NCBI GenBank assembly: GCA_021464245.1
Contig: JADCRB010000048.1
Span: forward strand, 1,004,283-1,068,282
Direction: 5' to 3'
Length of the DNA: 64,000 nucleotides
Source: Carallia brachiata
Lineage: Eukaryota; Streptophyta; Magnoliopsida; Malpighiales; Rhizophoraceae
The notes below the pieces were generated by a model. The model had not been told where the DNA came from. It ran no database searches and saw nothing but the letters and a program-made list of their open reading frames with translations. Positions 37,363 through 50,800 of the stretch are shown here, one piece after another. How positions within the stretch are numbered: position 1 is the stretch's first letter; every line of letters begins with the position of its first letter. The position numbers and the translations under genes were made by a program.

Positions 37363-37566
37363 TTCATGTGTTAGTGTTACAATACCAAAAAAGGTTTGGT
37401 TTCATCCCAAATATCTGTGAGCAGTGCAGAGTCCTTTGAGCATTCCCAAATTTCAATTTAGGACAGGGATGCTGTTGAACATATAGTTCAGTTGTTGGGA
37501 TCCCTTTCCACCTTAAAATTGGAAAAACAACCTCTCATCATTCACTTTCACTGCAACACATAAATA

Positions 37567-39991
37567 ATGGCCAAACTTTGTAGCAGCAGCAGCAACTACC
37601 TCCTCCTCTTGCTCTTCTCGTCCCTTCTCGCTGTTTCCTCTTCGGGTAAGCAACTCTCTCTCCTTCGTCATCATTATGAAGAGCTGAATTATTGATTTTT
37701 TCTTGGTTATCGGAAATTAGGCTGTATTATATTATACTCTTGGTAAGGGAAAATTATGCTCCCACCCCGCTCCCATATGTATGTCCTCTCTCCCTGCCTC
37801 TCTTCTCCTTCCTTCCCCTCTCTCTGCTTTCGTTTAGGCAACCAAAGAACCCGCATTTAGTGGGTAAGCCCTGGTTATACTTATACTCTAGTGTTTTTAC
37901 TCTTTAGGCATGAATTGAATTCTTTTGTCATCCCGAGCGATCATTTTTTTTATACAAATTGAAACTGTAGTAAAGTGCTGCCCTGCCTGCTCAGGATCAG
38001 TTACATGAATGATCTATTATTCTGGACATTCTTTGAAGCTTTGCACTTTAATAAAGTCCACATTCCTGTCTGTCTGTCTGTCGATCTGTTACAGGAACCC
38101 TGGTGGGTTTCTCCTATGATGCCAGACAAGGTCCTCCTGCAGCTCCACTACTTAACAGCAGCACAGTCTCATTCTCCGAGCTAAACAAGGTTTCTTCATC
38201 TCATGCTCGACTTCTTATTGTAGCAGATCACAGGGTTTTGAACAAAGTTCACTGCTCTGGCCTGTCAATTGATCTCCACCTTCATGAAAATCTAATTCCA
38301 AATCTTGTAAATTCCAAGTCGTCTGCTATCTCATGGCTTAAAACACATGTTGTGACCTTTCCAGCCCGCGAAAACATCAAAAGCATCACAGTCAGTGGCA
38401 GCCACAACTTGTTACAGGTTTTATCCACCTTGAAACTAGTCCATTCAGCCATTGCCACTTTTCATCTCGACAGCAAACTTAAGATTTCGGTGGCATTTTC
38501 ACTGCCTTCTCTAGAGAATTTGAATACAACGCAGCAAAAAAACATGCATAGGATTGTTCAATTTATCAAGAATACTGGATCCTTTATCACAGTAGAAGCC
38601 AGTGCGGGATTAGGAAAGGGAGACCTTTTTCTTCAATCAACGATCCAAAAGGCTGCACTTGCTGCTTCCCTGCTTCCTTGGAATGATGTCCCCATAGTTC
38701 TGATAGTCAGAAGCCTAGTTGTCACCAGTGCAAATGAAGCAGATGAGTTTGTCGGTAAGATTTCAAAAGCTTTGGAAAAATCTGGGGCTGCACGTCAGGT
38801 GGCGAAATATATGCAGAAGTGGCTCCTCTTAAAAGTTATGCCAAAAAGGGGCTTGAAATGGACGAAGAACAGCATTCATCTTCTTCTCGTAGAGAACTCC
38901 AAAACAAATTCAAAACTATTATGCACGATGTGATCAACCCACCAACAACAGTTTTACCATCAACATCTCCTGTAACACTTCCTCCAAATATTCCCACGCC
39001 TACAATTGTAACCGTCCCTGCGACCAACCCTGTCACTGTTACACCTGTATCGAACCCTCCTGCCACTCCTCTCACTGTTCCCTCTACAAATCCTTCTGTC
39101 AATCCACCAGCGCCAATAACAAATCCTGTCACAACACCAACACCTGTAACAATTCCAGGGGCACAGCCAGTAACTAACCCTGTGACAACATATCCAGCCC
39201 CAGCAGGAAATGTTCCGGTTACAACACCAGTCACCAATCCAGTAGCTCCCCCTGCAACCACAAATCCTTCAGTGAATCCAGGACAGAGCTGGTGTGTGGC
39301 CAAGAGTGGAGCATTACAAACTTCACTTCAGGCTGCACTGGATTATGCTTGTGGAATGGGAGCTGCTGATTGTTCACAGATTCAGCAGGGTGGGAGCTGC
39401 TACAATCCAGATAACCTTCAAAGCCATGCTTCATACGCATTCAATAGCTATTATCAGAAGAATCCTGTGCAGTCCAGCTGTGATTTTGGAGGGACAGCAA
39501 CTGTAGTAAATGTGAATCCAAGTAAGAAATCCAATCAAGTTTGTGATGGTATTTCTGATGTCATTGAATATTGAAATCTGTTTATCATAACATTTTGAAC
39601 AGGCATGGGTTCCTGCATTTATCCCTCATCATCATCCTCAGCCTCAACATCATCATTGCCAACACCATCCACTTCTGCTACGAATCCAGTAACAACATCA
39701 CCAATCCCAAGGTCCATAAATCCTAGTTAAAATCCTCATTGTCTTGTCTTTGAAACTCTAAAACTATCATAATAACAATGATCTGAACTATCATGCTTTC
39801 AGCAGCAGTGGTACTCCACCATCATGTTAAACTCAGGCACCCATGGCTCAGGCACCACAACAGTTTTTGGGTCTGAAGCTCCTCCTGGGGTCACCAGTTC
39901 AACATCTGGGTCAGTGACCTGGAAACCATTTGCAAGCTGCTTTGTAATGCTAACATCCCTTGTTGTGGGAGTGATTGCTTTGAACATGTAG
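37567..39991 (+). CDS. GH17-like / X8 (CBM43) domain GPI-anchored cell-wall protein, probable non-catalytic
   Basis: Exons 37567-37645, 38095-39521, 39603-39711 and 39803-39991. In order: signal peptide (MAKLCSSSSNYLLLLLFSS), a GH17-like domain starting GFSYDARQGPPAAP, a Pro/Thr/Val linker of about 120 residues, an X8 domain (WCVAKSGA through SCDFGGTA and SCIYP, with paired cysteines), a Ser-rich stretch, and a hydrophobic C-terminus (FVMLTSLVVGVIALNM) typical of GPI-anchor addition. X8 domains bind callose (beta-1,3-glucan). The GNE and SE-GWP motifs that carry the two catalytic glutamates of GH17 enzymes are replaced (SGSHN in the first position; no Glu-Gly-Trp-Pro in the second), so I infer a glucan-binding rather than hydrolysing role. 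Two bases appear missing: one T near 38808 (AAATATAT for AAATTATAT) and one C near 39822. With both allowed for, the protein has 601 residues. Confidence 0.88.
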
Positions 39992-40947
39992 AACATGTCA
40001 TTTTGTTGTGTGCATGAGCCAACTGGAAGATAGCATTGCTTTTGAGAAGATGGAGAGCTTAAACTGTTTCAAGTTCTGTACAGAACCATCTTTGGAGGCA
40101 GGAAAAGGGAACAGAAGTAAGTTCCAGGGCGAAAGTATAAAAGGCTGTTGTAAAAATTAGCTGCCTGCTTGTTCCTTGTGACATAAAGTTATCTGTTTGC
40201 TGAAGGTAGAATAGAATGGTTAGAAAAACTATAGTTACATATTCGGGATAAGGCTGCTATTTGCAACAGGTAATGAGATTAGATGATAGTGGTAGAATGG
40301 TAATTTTGCTCCTGTATATCTCCCAGCAGTAAAGGATTCGGATTTCTAATTTTATGTCATCGCTCTAATCTAATGATTGATGTGCATGAAACTAACTGGT
40401 AATTGGGATTATTAGCAACAAGTCTGTCCTGTGGACAACTCTTTCAAAAGTTAACGGAATAAGAGTCATTATTATTATTATTTGTTGTAACCATTGATCA
40501 TGTCTATATATATATATATACCTCCACAGGTCGCTGATAGTTAAATCATCATTCTTTTCATATTAAAACTAAACCCAAATGGCGGCCATGCTCATTGGCT
40601 ACTGGCTATTGGAGGAGTAAATTTTTAAAGTAGACCATTCCATACTCCAGAGGGTTTAATCTTATTTAATGGAAGTTAAACTGCGCGCAGGAAATGTAAA
40701 CACATGCGGAGAAAATGGAAATTCACATTAACCGTGCAGCACATGCATTGATAAACCCAGGGACATGGCACCATAAGACGAGACAGTGAACCTTCTATTC
40801 TCTATATTTAATCAAAGGAAGTGAAAAGGGTCCAAAGTGATAAGGTCTAGGACTAGGACCATAAAGACGGATCAAAGTGCATTACGCTACATAAAATGCT
40901 AACAATTGCAGCACCAAGCTCTTTACAAAAGCTCTCCCCCTAAGACT
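39992..40947. other. 3' regions of two convergent genes
   Basis: It probably contains the 3' untranslated regions of the GH17-like gene (+) and the MUSTANG gene (-), plus AT-rich DNA with a TA run near 40507-40522. No gene is seen. Confidence 0.45.
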
Positions 40948-43374
40948 CTACAAAATCTCTTTGCATGTGGACTTGTTGTGCCCGACGCCCTTGCATCTGC
41001 TGCATTGCAATTGCCGTTTGGTTATATCTTGTGGTCCATACTTCTTCATGGTAGGTCGGCCGGGTGGACGACGGGTTGGAGGAGTAACAGTTACTGCAAC
41101 CTGGGAAGAATCTTTCTCGTCCACAGGCCTGTCAACGTAAGGTACCAGTTGAAGTGACTCCGAATATGTTAATCTGTAACTCTCAGTCGTGAAATATCTA
41201 GAACAAAATTCATAGTGACTCCTGCCAATAGAACCAATGACAGCAAGAGCATGGCAGCAAGGTACACCAGTAAGCTGCCACCCTTTGCAACTACAATCCC
41301 ATAGGTCAATATTAATTAGTTCAAGGGATTCACCGCGAACCTCAAATGTGTTGCCGCCTAATAGTCGCACCTGAAGAGAAGCGACTTTTACATTCTCCTT
41401 TTCTAGCTTTTCTTCCATTGATGGAGTTAATCTTGTCAGCCATTGATCAGAATCAGCTCGGCGTGTATCAATTAACTCCATAATCTTACACCGTATCACA
41501 TCTACCATTTGAGTTATTGGTAACTCATGGGCATCTGATGCCCAGCTGTAGAATAGCTCCCCGAAGTTGGATGTCATATGATTATATCTTGCACCCTCAA
41601 AAAATGCATTGGCCCAATTTTGGGGCTCACTTTGTATGGTCCAATTATAAGCTTCCATGGAAATTCCTTTGATGCTCTCAACACACCTCTGGAAGATTTC
41701 AGGCCTAGGTGCATAAGCAGCTGCATAGAAGTCCTCAACCATGAGCCGTTTCACCTCAGGAGAAAACGGCCCCTTCAACTCTCGTATAAGTTGCTCAGAC
41801 AAGTAGCGTAGGCAGTAGCCATGGCATGAACCTTTAAATATCGTAGCAATTGACTCCTTCAAACCCTTCTGCCAGTCTGCCACAAATGTTATTGGCATGT
41901 TGTTGACAGAGCATCTTTCAACTGTAATAGAAACCAATACCAATTATCATTGCTTTCTGCATCTACTACAGCAAAGGCAACAGGAAACACACCATCATCT
42001 CCATCGGCTGCTGTAGCAGCTATCAAAGTGCCTTGATATTTTGATTTCAAAGGTATGCCATCAAGAAAAAGCAGAGGCCTGCAACCGTGCAGAAAACCAG
42101 ACAGTGAGGCATGAAATGAAACAAATAGGCGCTGAAAACTGGAGTCTTCCTTGGTGGTAAATGTGGCAAAACTGCCTGGATTTGTCTCCATAATCTTCTC
42201 ACAGAAAAAGGGTAGCTGACCATATGCCTCCTTGTAGGAACCCTGAAGCTGTTCCTTTGCAATTTCTTTCCCACGCCAAGCCTGAAAGTAGTTGAGCTGG
42301 ATTCCATACTCTTGTTTGATGTCATTTACAATATCCTTCGGCTTGTAATTTGGGCAAACTTTCAGCTTTTCCTTAATGATACTAGCCACCCAGCTCCTAG
42401 TTGCCTGATGCCCAGATGTCACTGCAGACCCTTCACATGTATGCATAGGATTCATCTTTTTGATACAAATCAGTTGTGTGGTTGACAACCTTGAGGCATG
42501 AATTCTCCAGGGACAACCTTCTGCTTTGCATTTAACAGTCACACGGTGACTATCATTCTTCTTATACCTAAAAGCAAACTGATGTGCAATGGCATATTTA
42601 CGCAACGATTCACGAAATTCATGAACACTGCCGAATCTTTGACCTACTCCAGTAATAGTGTGCTGCCATCGCTGTGCACCTTTGGCATTCTTCTCTTCGT
42701 CGGAGCTGACAAAAGGAATAATAGGTGAAATTTCGGGAGGAGGTGGACGTGTGCATCATCAATATCATGATCAACATGGCTGGCATCGTCCCCAATATCA
42801 ACAGGTGTAGCAGCTACCATTTCAGGCTGGGCTGTGTCATCCCCATTGTCATCCATGACAACAAGATGTGTGTCAGTTGGAGGCACAGCTTCGGACAATG
42901 TTGTTCTGCTTGACCTATAGAAGCAAAAAAAATGACCATAATTAGATTTCTTTAGACCCAATAAAGAAATCCGGAGAGGACAGTAAAATTTAGCATAGGC
43001 ATCAAGAAGACTACCTACCTACTGGGAGGCATGTTTGAGACATCAGGCAGAACAACATGTTGCATGATTACGTAAACATCAGCAGTGGCAGAATCCTTAT
43101 GGAACTTAATCATACGCTTGAGGTCCTTGTCACTGGAGATAGTAATTAGAGTTTTGTTGTTTCCAGGGAGAAAATATTTGAAGGACATGGCATTGGCATC
43201 CTCAACACTAGAGTTAAACATTTCAGCAACTTCCATCTTGAAGTGGCTAAAGGTGATTTGGTCATCAATGTCAATGGCATGAGCATCACCGCCTCGATAG
43301 GACAGGGAACCATCCTTGTTAGTCACAAATTGACCGCCCGACTGACAAATTGCTATTATTTTCATGTCCGCCAT
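40948..43374 (-). CDS. MUSTANG-type domesticated MULE transposase with PB1 domain
   Basis: Two coding exons, 43374-43019 and 42914-40948. Exon 1 is a PB1 domain (MADMKIIAICQSGGQFVTNK... with an SSDKDLKRMI motif), which is found in the MUG-B branch of plant MUSTANG genes. Exon 2 has an acidic linker, the MuDR N-terminal DNA-binding region (about 210-280; CKAEGCPWRIHAS), the MULE core (about 400-530; LFLDGIPLKSKYQG, then FVADWQKGL), a SWIM zinc finger (about 660; CSCKGWQ and PCCH) and a C-terminal zinc knuckle (CSRCKGVGHNKSTC). No terminal inverted repeats flank it, which fits a domesticated gene. MUSTANG proteins are nuclear and affect growth and flowering in Arabidopsis. Two C residues (coding strand) appear missing, near 42743 and 41895 (TGCCAATAAC for TGCCCAATAAC). 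Allowing for both gives 774 residues. A leader intron runs from about 44220 to 43382. Confidence 0.9.
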
Positions 43375-43748
43375 GATGACCTGCCCAAATCATAAGAAAA
43401 GAAAAAAACAGGTCTTATCAATCACCCAAACCCAAACCAACGGAGTCAAACGGGGAATCAAAAACTTAAATTCTTTGGAATACAGCCTATGGACTCGCAT
43501 TGTTATGGTCGTACGTACGTCCTTACGAAAGCACATTCAATTCAATTCAATTCATGAAGTGAAGATTTGCCGATGGGGATAACGATAATGATGTCACGAT
43601 TCATAAAGTTTTCACCAACCTCTTCTGCTCTCCTGATATTCCTTCGAGAGAACCCAAATAAAAAAAAAAGGGTTTGGCTTTCTCTAAGAATCCAAAGACA
43701 AGAAGTCAACAACAAAGAAACTGATAATAAGATTTTGGTGGGTTTATA

Positions 43749-43780
<32 letters not shown>

Positions 43781-44400
43781 AAGAGAGAGAGTAAAATAGT
43801 AAAATGGGAATACTTTAGCCGTTGTAGAGCCATAAAGCCAATGAGGATGGAGGGAGGGAGGGAGGGTCGAATTCTAAAATTTCTAACCGAATGGAACCAA
43901 TCTGGGAATTGAAGCAGAAGAAGAAGAAGAAGAAGAAGAAGACCCAAACAACAACAACAAGAAAAACCAGGGAGGTAGGGAGGGAGGGAAAGACGAAGCA
44001 GCTGTAAATAAATTGACAAGAATTGAAATTTAGAAACAGAACAAAATAAATAAATAAATAAATCAGAGTAGAGACTAGATCAGAAAACGAAAAAAAAAAA
44101 ATAATATGGGAGTACGTAAGGGACGTTCCAGAAGAATGCACATCGAATGAAATGAAAATAAGATAGCAAGAAGAAGAAGAAGAAGAAGAAGAAGAAGAGA
44201 AGATGGTTAGTTACTACGTACCTTTGATTTCTTGTAAGGTTGATCAATCTGGAAAGAAAAGAAGACCCTGAGGATGCCTGCCAAATCACTTTAATTTAGA
44301 GAGAGAGAGAGAGAGAGAGAGTGAGAGACAGAGAGAAGACGAGTGTCTGTTTGTTTGCTTCTTGGCTGAGACTGATGAGAGTATGCGTACCAGTTTTACC
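43375..44400 (-). promoter_or_regulatory. MUSTANG leader intron and leader exon with purine-rich microsatellites
   Basis: The donor AAAG/GTACGTAG near 44220 and acceptor TTGGGCAG near 43382 bracket an intron of about 840 bp. On the plus strand the region holds (GA)n at 43749-43791, a GGGA run near 43853-43866, (GAA)n at about 43914-43941 and 44168-44199, and (GA)n at 44298-44322. All are pyrimidine runs on the transcript strand. Confidence 0.55.
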
Positions 44401-45470
44401 TGCCTGTCCTCCTGCCCTCTCTCTCTGAGGGTTAATGTTCTCTTTCCCTTTTTTTTTTTTTTTTTTTTTTAATTTTAAATTTAATTTTGAAAAAGAGGTA
44501 AGTGTTCTTCCACTACAAAACGATACGATTTCTTTATGGTGCAGACAAAAACAAAAGCCAAGCCATATTATCCCAAAAAAACTAATTTAAAAAAAAAACA
44601 AAAAAGAGGTTGGTTGGCTTCCATCCTATCCCCTGTAACAATCCAACATTAATCCAGGTCGAGGGCTTTTCAATTCTTTTTTTTTTTTGTTTTTTAAAGA
44701 AATAAAAAGAAATCCAAAAATGCGTGTCTTAATGAATGTGGAACGGCCCGCGTAGGCAACTAAGCATTGTTTGTGGATGTGGTTTGCAAAGGACATAATA
44801 GTAACCAACACTACCAAGTATTATCCAACAAAAAACAAAAAAATAGTTATAACACTAGCAAGTGTGTCATAAAATCCAAGAGGAGGTCTAAAATCCCGTC
44901 AAATTTTCCAACAACATGCCGTTCTCTTAAACGGTTACCCCTTTGCAGACTGAATGGCTGTTGCCGTTTATTTATGATCGTCGGTTGAATGAGAAAGCCA
45001 TTAGGATGCTATGGCTACCCATCGATCACAGGCTAATGTGATATCTTGAAAGATTTGCTACATTTCTTTCAGCCGGAAATATGAGTCTCCCGTCTCCTTT
45101 CGATTCTGCTTTGTGGTCTTTAGTTATCAATAGAGTATGATTAATGTAATTGAGACTCTGAACCTGACCGCTTCTACGAGCGGTAATAAAGCATCACAAG
45201 AACGCTTGCTGCAGATAAATAGGTCAATCCTTTAAAAAAAAAAAAAAATCAGCATAGCTTACATATTTTAGTAACACAATTATGCTCCACAATCAAGTCA
45301 TTTATACTTACTGTCCATAATTCTTTTATTTAAAAATTCCCGAACAATATCTGTACACCTGTAGCCATACCGAAAGTCATAGGTGGCATTAAAATACATA
45401 AATATTGACCATAAACCAATGTGAGCAATACATAAGGTACAGTCTCAAAATCCAGCAGCAGGGTTCAACG
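44401..45470. other. Intergenic between MUSTANG and the G-patch gene
   Basis: It holds the MUSTANG upstream region with a T run near 44450-44470, AT-rich DNA, and the 3' region of the G-patch gene. No gene is recognised. Confidence 0.45.
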
Positions 45471-48543
<3,073 letters not shown>

Positions 48544-49278
48544 CTATAACTGTTTTTTTTTTTTAATTTTATAAATTAAAAAAAAAAAAAAAGATCCCGA
48601 CTTAGGTTAGGAATTTCCTTCATCACAAAAGCGCCCCCCCTCCCCCCCCCAAAAAAACGCCAAAAAGGTCAAAGTACAATAATACAAAAATAAATAAGTC
48701 CGGCAGGCCAAAACGATTTGAGTAATAGAAATAAATAAAAAGTACCTGGATCGGATCTGTTCCTCTGATACAGAAGAAGAAGATGATGATGATGATATGG
48801 ATGCTTGATCTGATGATGATCGATTGATAGGCAGGCAAAATGTAAATAATGAAATTGAAATTCAAAAGCTAAATTCTATTTCCGCAAGGATGATTGAGTG
48901 AGGTGAGAATCAGAATGAGAAATCAAAAGGTAAGAAGACTGTAAAAGAGGACTGAGTCCAGTCGCAGTCCGCTCTGCTGTGCGTGCGTGCGTCTCTCTCT
49001 TCTTCCTCTAAAGCTTCACTTTGAATTGAATCAAACGATGACCAGAATCATCTGAGATTAGGGATTGTTCCTTCTCCCCTGCTACCATCATTATTATTAA
49101 GATTATAATGTTTTGGGGGAAGGCCTCCTTTCCAGCCCAGTCAGCCTTCTTACATCTAGTACACCGGTTAATTTTCAAAATGGGCCCAGCCCATCAGTTT
49201 CCAGCCCACCCCCAACCCCATCCCAGAGGACGCTTTACCTCATCAAACCCCCTACTGCCCAACCCAACAATGTCGTGG

Positions 49279-49377
49279 ATCCAGGCGCTAGCCCAGTAGT
49301 CTTCTGATGGAGCAGCTGGGTAGTTCCGACTACACGGATTCAAATCCACACACTGACGGACCCCCAAAAAAAAAATG
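49279..49377 (+). repeat. SINE-like fragment with B-box-like word and A tail
   Basis: It contains GGATTCAAATCC, close to the Pol III B box, and ends in an A9 run. It is short and without a proven family or target duplication. Confidence 0.3.
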
Positions 49378-49416
49378 TTGAGGCCCACTTTTCTTTCACA
49401 ATTCTAATCTTCCACC

Positions 49417-49515
49417 TAAAATGCTACATTTAGCAATTTGGCTGCACAAGTTGAAGGGTTCAAATCTCACACTGGCCTCTAGCTCTTAAAGACCCCAAAA
49501 AAAAAAAAAAAATCA
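49417..49515 (+). repeat. Second SINE-like fragment with B-box-like word and A tail
   Basis: GGGTTCAAATCTC is followed about 45 bp later by ACCCC and an A16 run. It resembles the neighbour at 49279-49377 in layout. Confidence 0.3.
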
Positions 49516-50011
49516 TAAATAAAATGCTACATTTAAATTGAATATAAATATTTTTTTTTTGGGTTTCTTATATTTCTGACTAACATTAATAAATTGTCAT
49601 GCATCCAACACATGCAAAATCCTCTTGTAGTTCCAACTTTAGTGTCTATATATATGTATATTTGATTGCATATATTTAGTTTTCGCGGCATCAAATTGCT
49701 GGGTATGTTAGAAACAAGAGATATAAACAATAATCGAAAGTATGCAATGAAAATTAATATATATGTATATAGAACATTTTTTTTAGGGGCACACTACATA
49801 CCATACTAGTTACAATGTAACTGAGTCCCAACAAACCATGAAAAGCTTAGATAAAATAAAACAAATTACAACAAAATAAAAGTATGTGTCCCTATGAACA
49901 TGGAGATTAAACAGCATGTATACAAAATGAAATTAATTAAGGCGCAAATAAACCAACATAAGTCATCACTCAGTCCCAACCAGCTAGTTGGGATCTCAAG
50001 GAAAATATGTA

Positions 50012-50800
50012 TTAATTAGACCAAAGAGCATTGTGGCCGGGGCTTCCAAAATGTGGCATCATCTCATCCCCACCAAAGCCCGCACGATCTTGTGGCTGTG
50101 GGTTCATCAAATCCGTGAACCACGGCTCCCTCTGCAAGCTCTCCATGTTGTCTTCAAAAGCGGATCTTTGTTGATGGTCTGCACTCTGCTCCTGCTGGTG
50201 CTCGGGTGCCTGCACGTGCATATGCATATGCTCTCCTCCGGCAGCGACGGTGCTGGAAGGTGACGCTGCTCCTCCTCCTCCTCCTCCAGCCCCTTGTGCT
50301 GCACGAATATGGAGATGTTCCCCGTCATTGTTTTTCAAAGCGTCGATTCTTTCCTGAATTCCCTTGAGGCGCTGATCAATCACCCATCCGATATCGTTGA
50401 GGTCAATCAAGTTGAGGTGGTCCAAGGGCTTTCCAATCAAGCTCTGGAACATGATGTGGGTCACTTCTTTCTCCCTGTTATCCTTTCGCTGTTTCCCAAG
50501 ATGGTCTTTGGATTTCATGATCCTTTGCATCAGAAAATCGCCATGATTCATCATTTTCCTGCATTGTTCCATCTCAGGCATTCGCTGGAATGCGGCCAGC
50601 ACTCGTTGGACCCCCAAATGAGACGGCCAAACCTCTGGTTGGGAGTTACAGGGACTATATATAATAGCACAGGCTTCGATCCCGCATAATATGCTTAGCT
50701 CGCTAAGTTTCGTCATTAGACCCTTCTTTCGTTTATTAAAGGTGACCTTTCTTGCGGCATCGTTGGTGATATAAGCAAGCTTCACCTTCTTTCTGGTCAT
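50012..50800 (-). CDS. Type I (M-gamma) MADS-box protein, AGL80-like
   Basis: An intronless gene of 262 residues, start MTRKKVKLAYI at 50800 (an in-frame ATG nine codons upstream is unlikely for the family). The MADS domain occupies about residues 1-60, with KKGLMTKLSELSILCGIEAC and IIYSPCNSQPEVWPS, the hallmark of the AGL80 group. These are nuclear DNA-binding proteins active in the central cell and endosperm in Arabidopsis. After a coiled region come a Gly run of six, a His/Met alternation (EHMHMHVQ) and a Gln-rich stretch. There is no K domain, as expected for type I. A TATATATA element lies about 100 bp upstream (near 50903). The reading frame is intact. Confidence 0.93.
   Translation of the reverse strand: MTRKKVKLAYITNDAARKVTFNKRKKGLMTKLSELSILCGIEACAIIYSPCNSQPEVWPSHLGVQRVLAAFQRMPEMEQCRKMMNHGDFLMQRIMKSKDHLGKQRKDNREKEVTHIMFQSLIGKPLDHLNLIDLNDIGWVIDQRLKGIQERIDALKNNDGEHLHIRAAQGAGGGGGGAASPSSTVAAGGEHMHMHVQAPEHQQEQSADHQQRSAFEDNMESLQREPWFTDLMNPQPQDRAGFGGDEMMPHFGSPGHNALWSN

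Larger units (their letters stand above)
33003..37566. other. Intergenic, repeat-rich
   Basis: It holds the haspin 3' region, a TA/AT-rich stretch, two related MITE copies, a 76 bp tandem duplication and a (CT)n tract close to the next gene. No gene is recognised. Confidence 0.45.
48544..50011. other. G-patch gene leader and promoter, then MADS gene 3' region
   Basis: Up to about 49000 lies the leader intron and leader exon of the G-patch gene. Between 49100 and 49520 are two possible SINE-like pieces. From about 49800 to 50011 is the likely 3' region of the MADS gene. No other gene is seen. Confidence 0.4.

Noticed and set aside
38836..39303. 155-residue minus-strand frame rich in Gly/Val/Thr
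   Set aside because: It is the reverse of the Pro/Thr/Val linker of the GH17-like gene; low complexity, no start context.
5401..43374. Calling SPT16, haspin, GH17-like, MUSTANG, the kinase and the peptide gene pseudogenes
   Set aside because: Each has only one or two single-base breaks, mostly in homopolymers, with everything else conserved and splice phases consistent. Error is the simpler reading.
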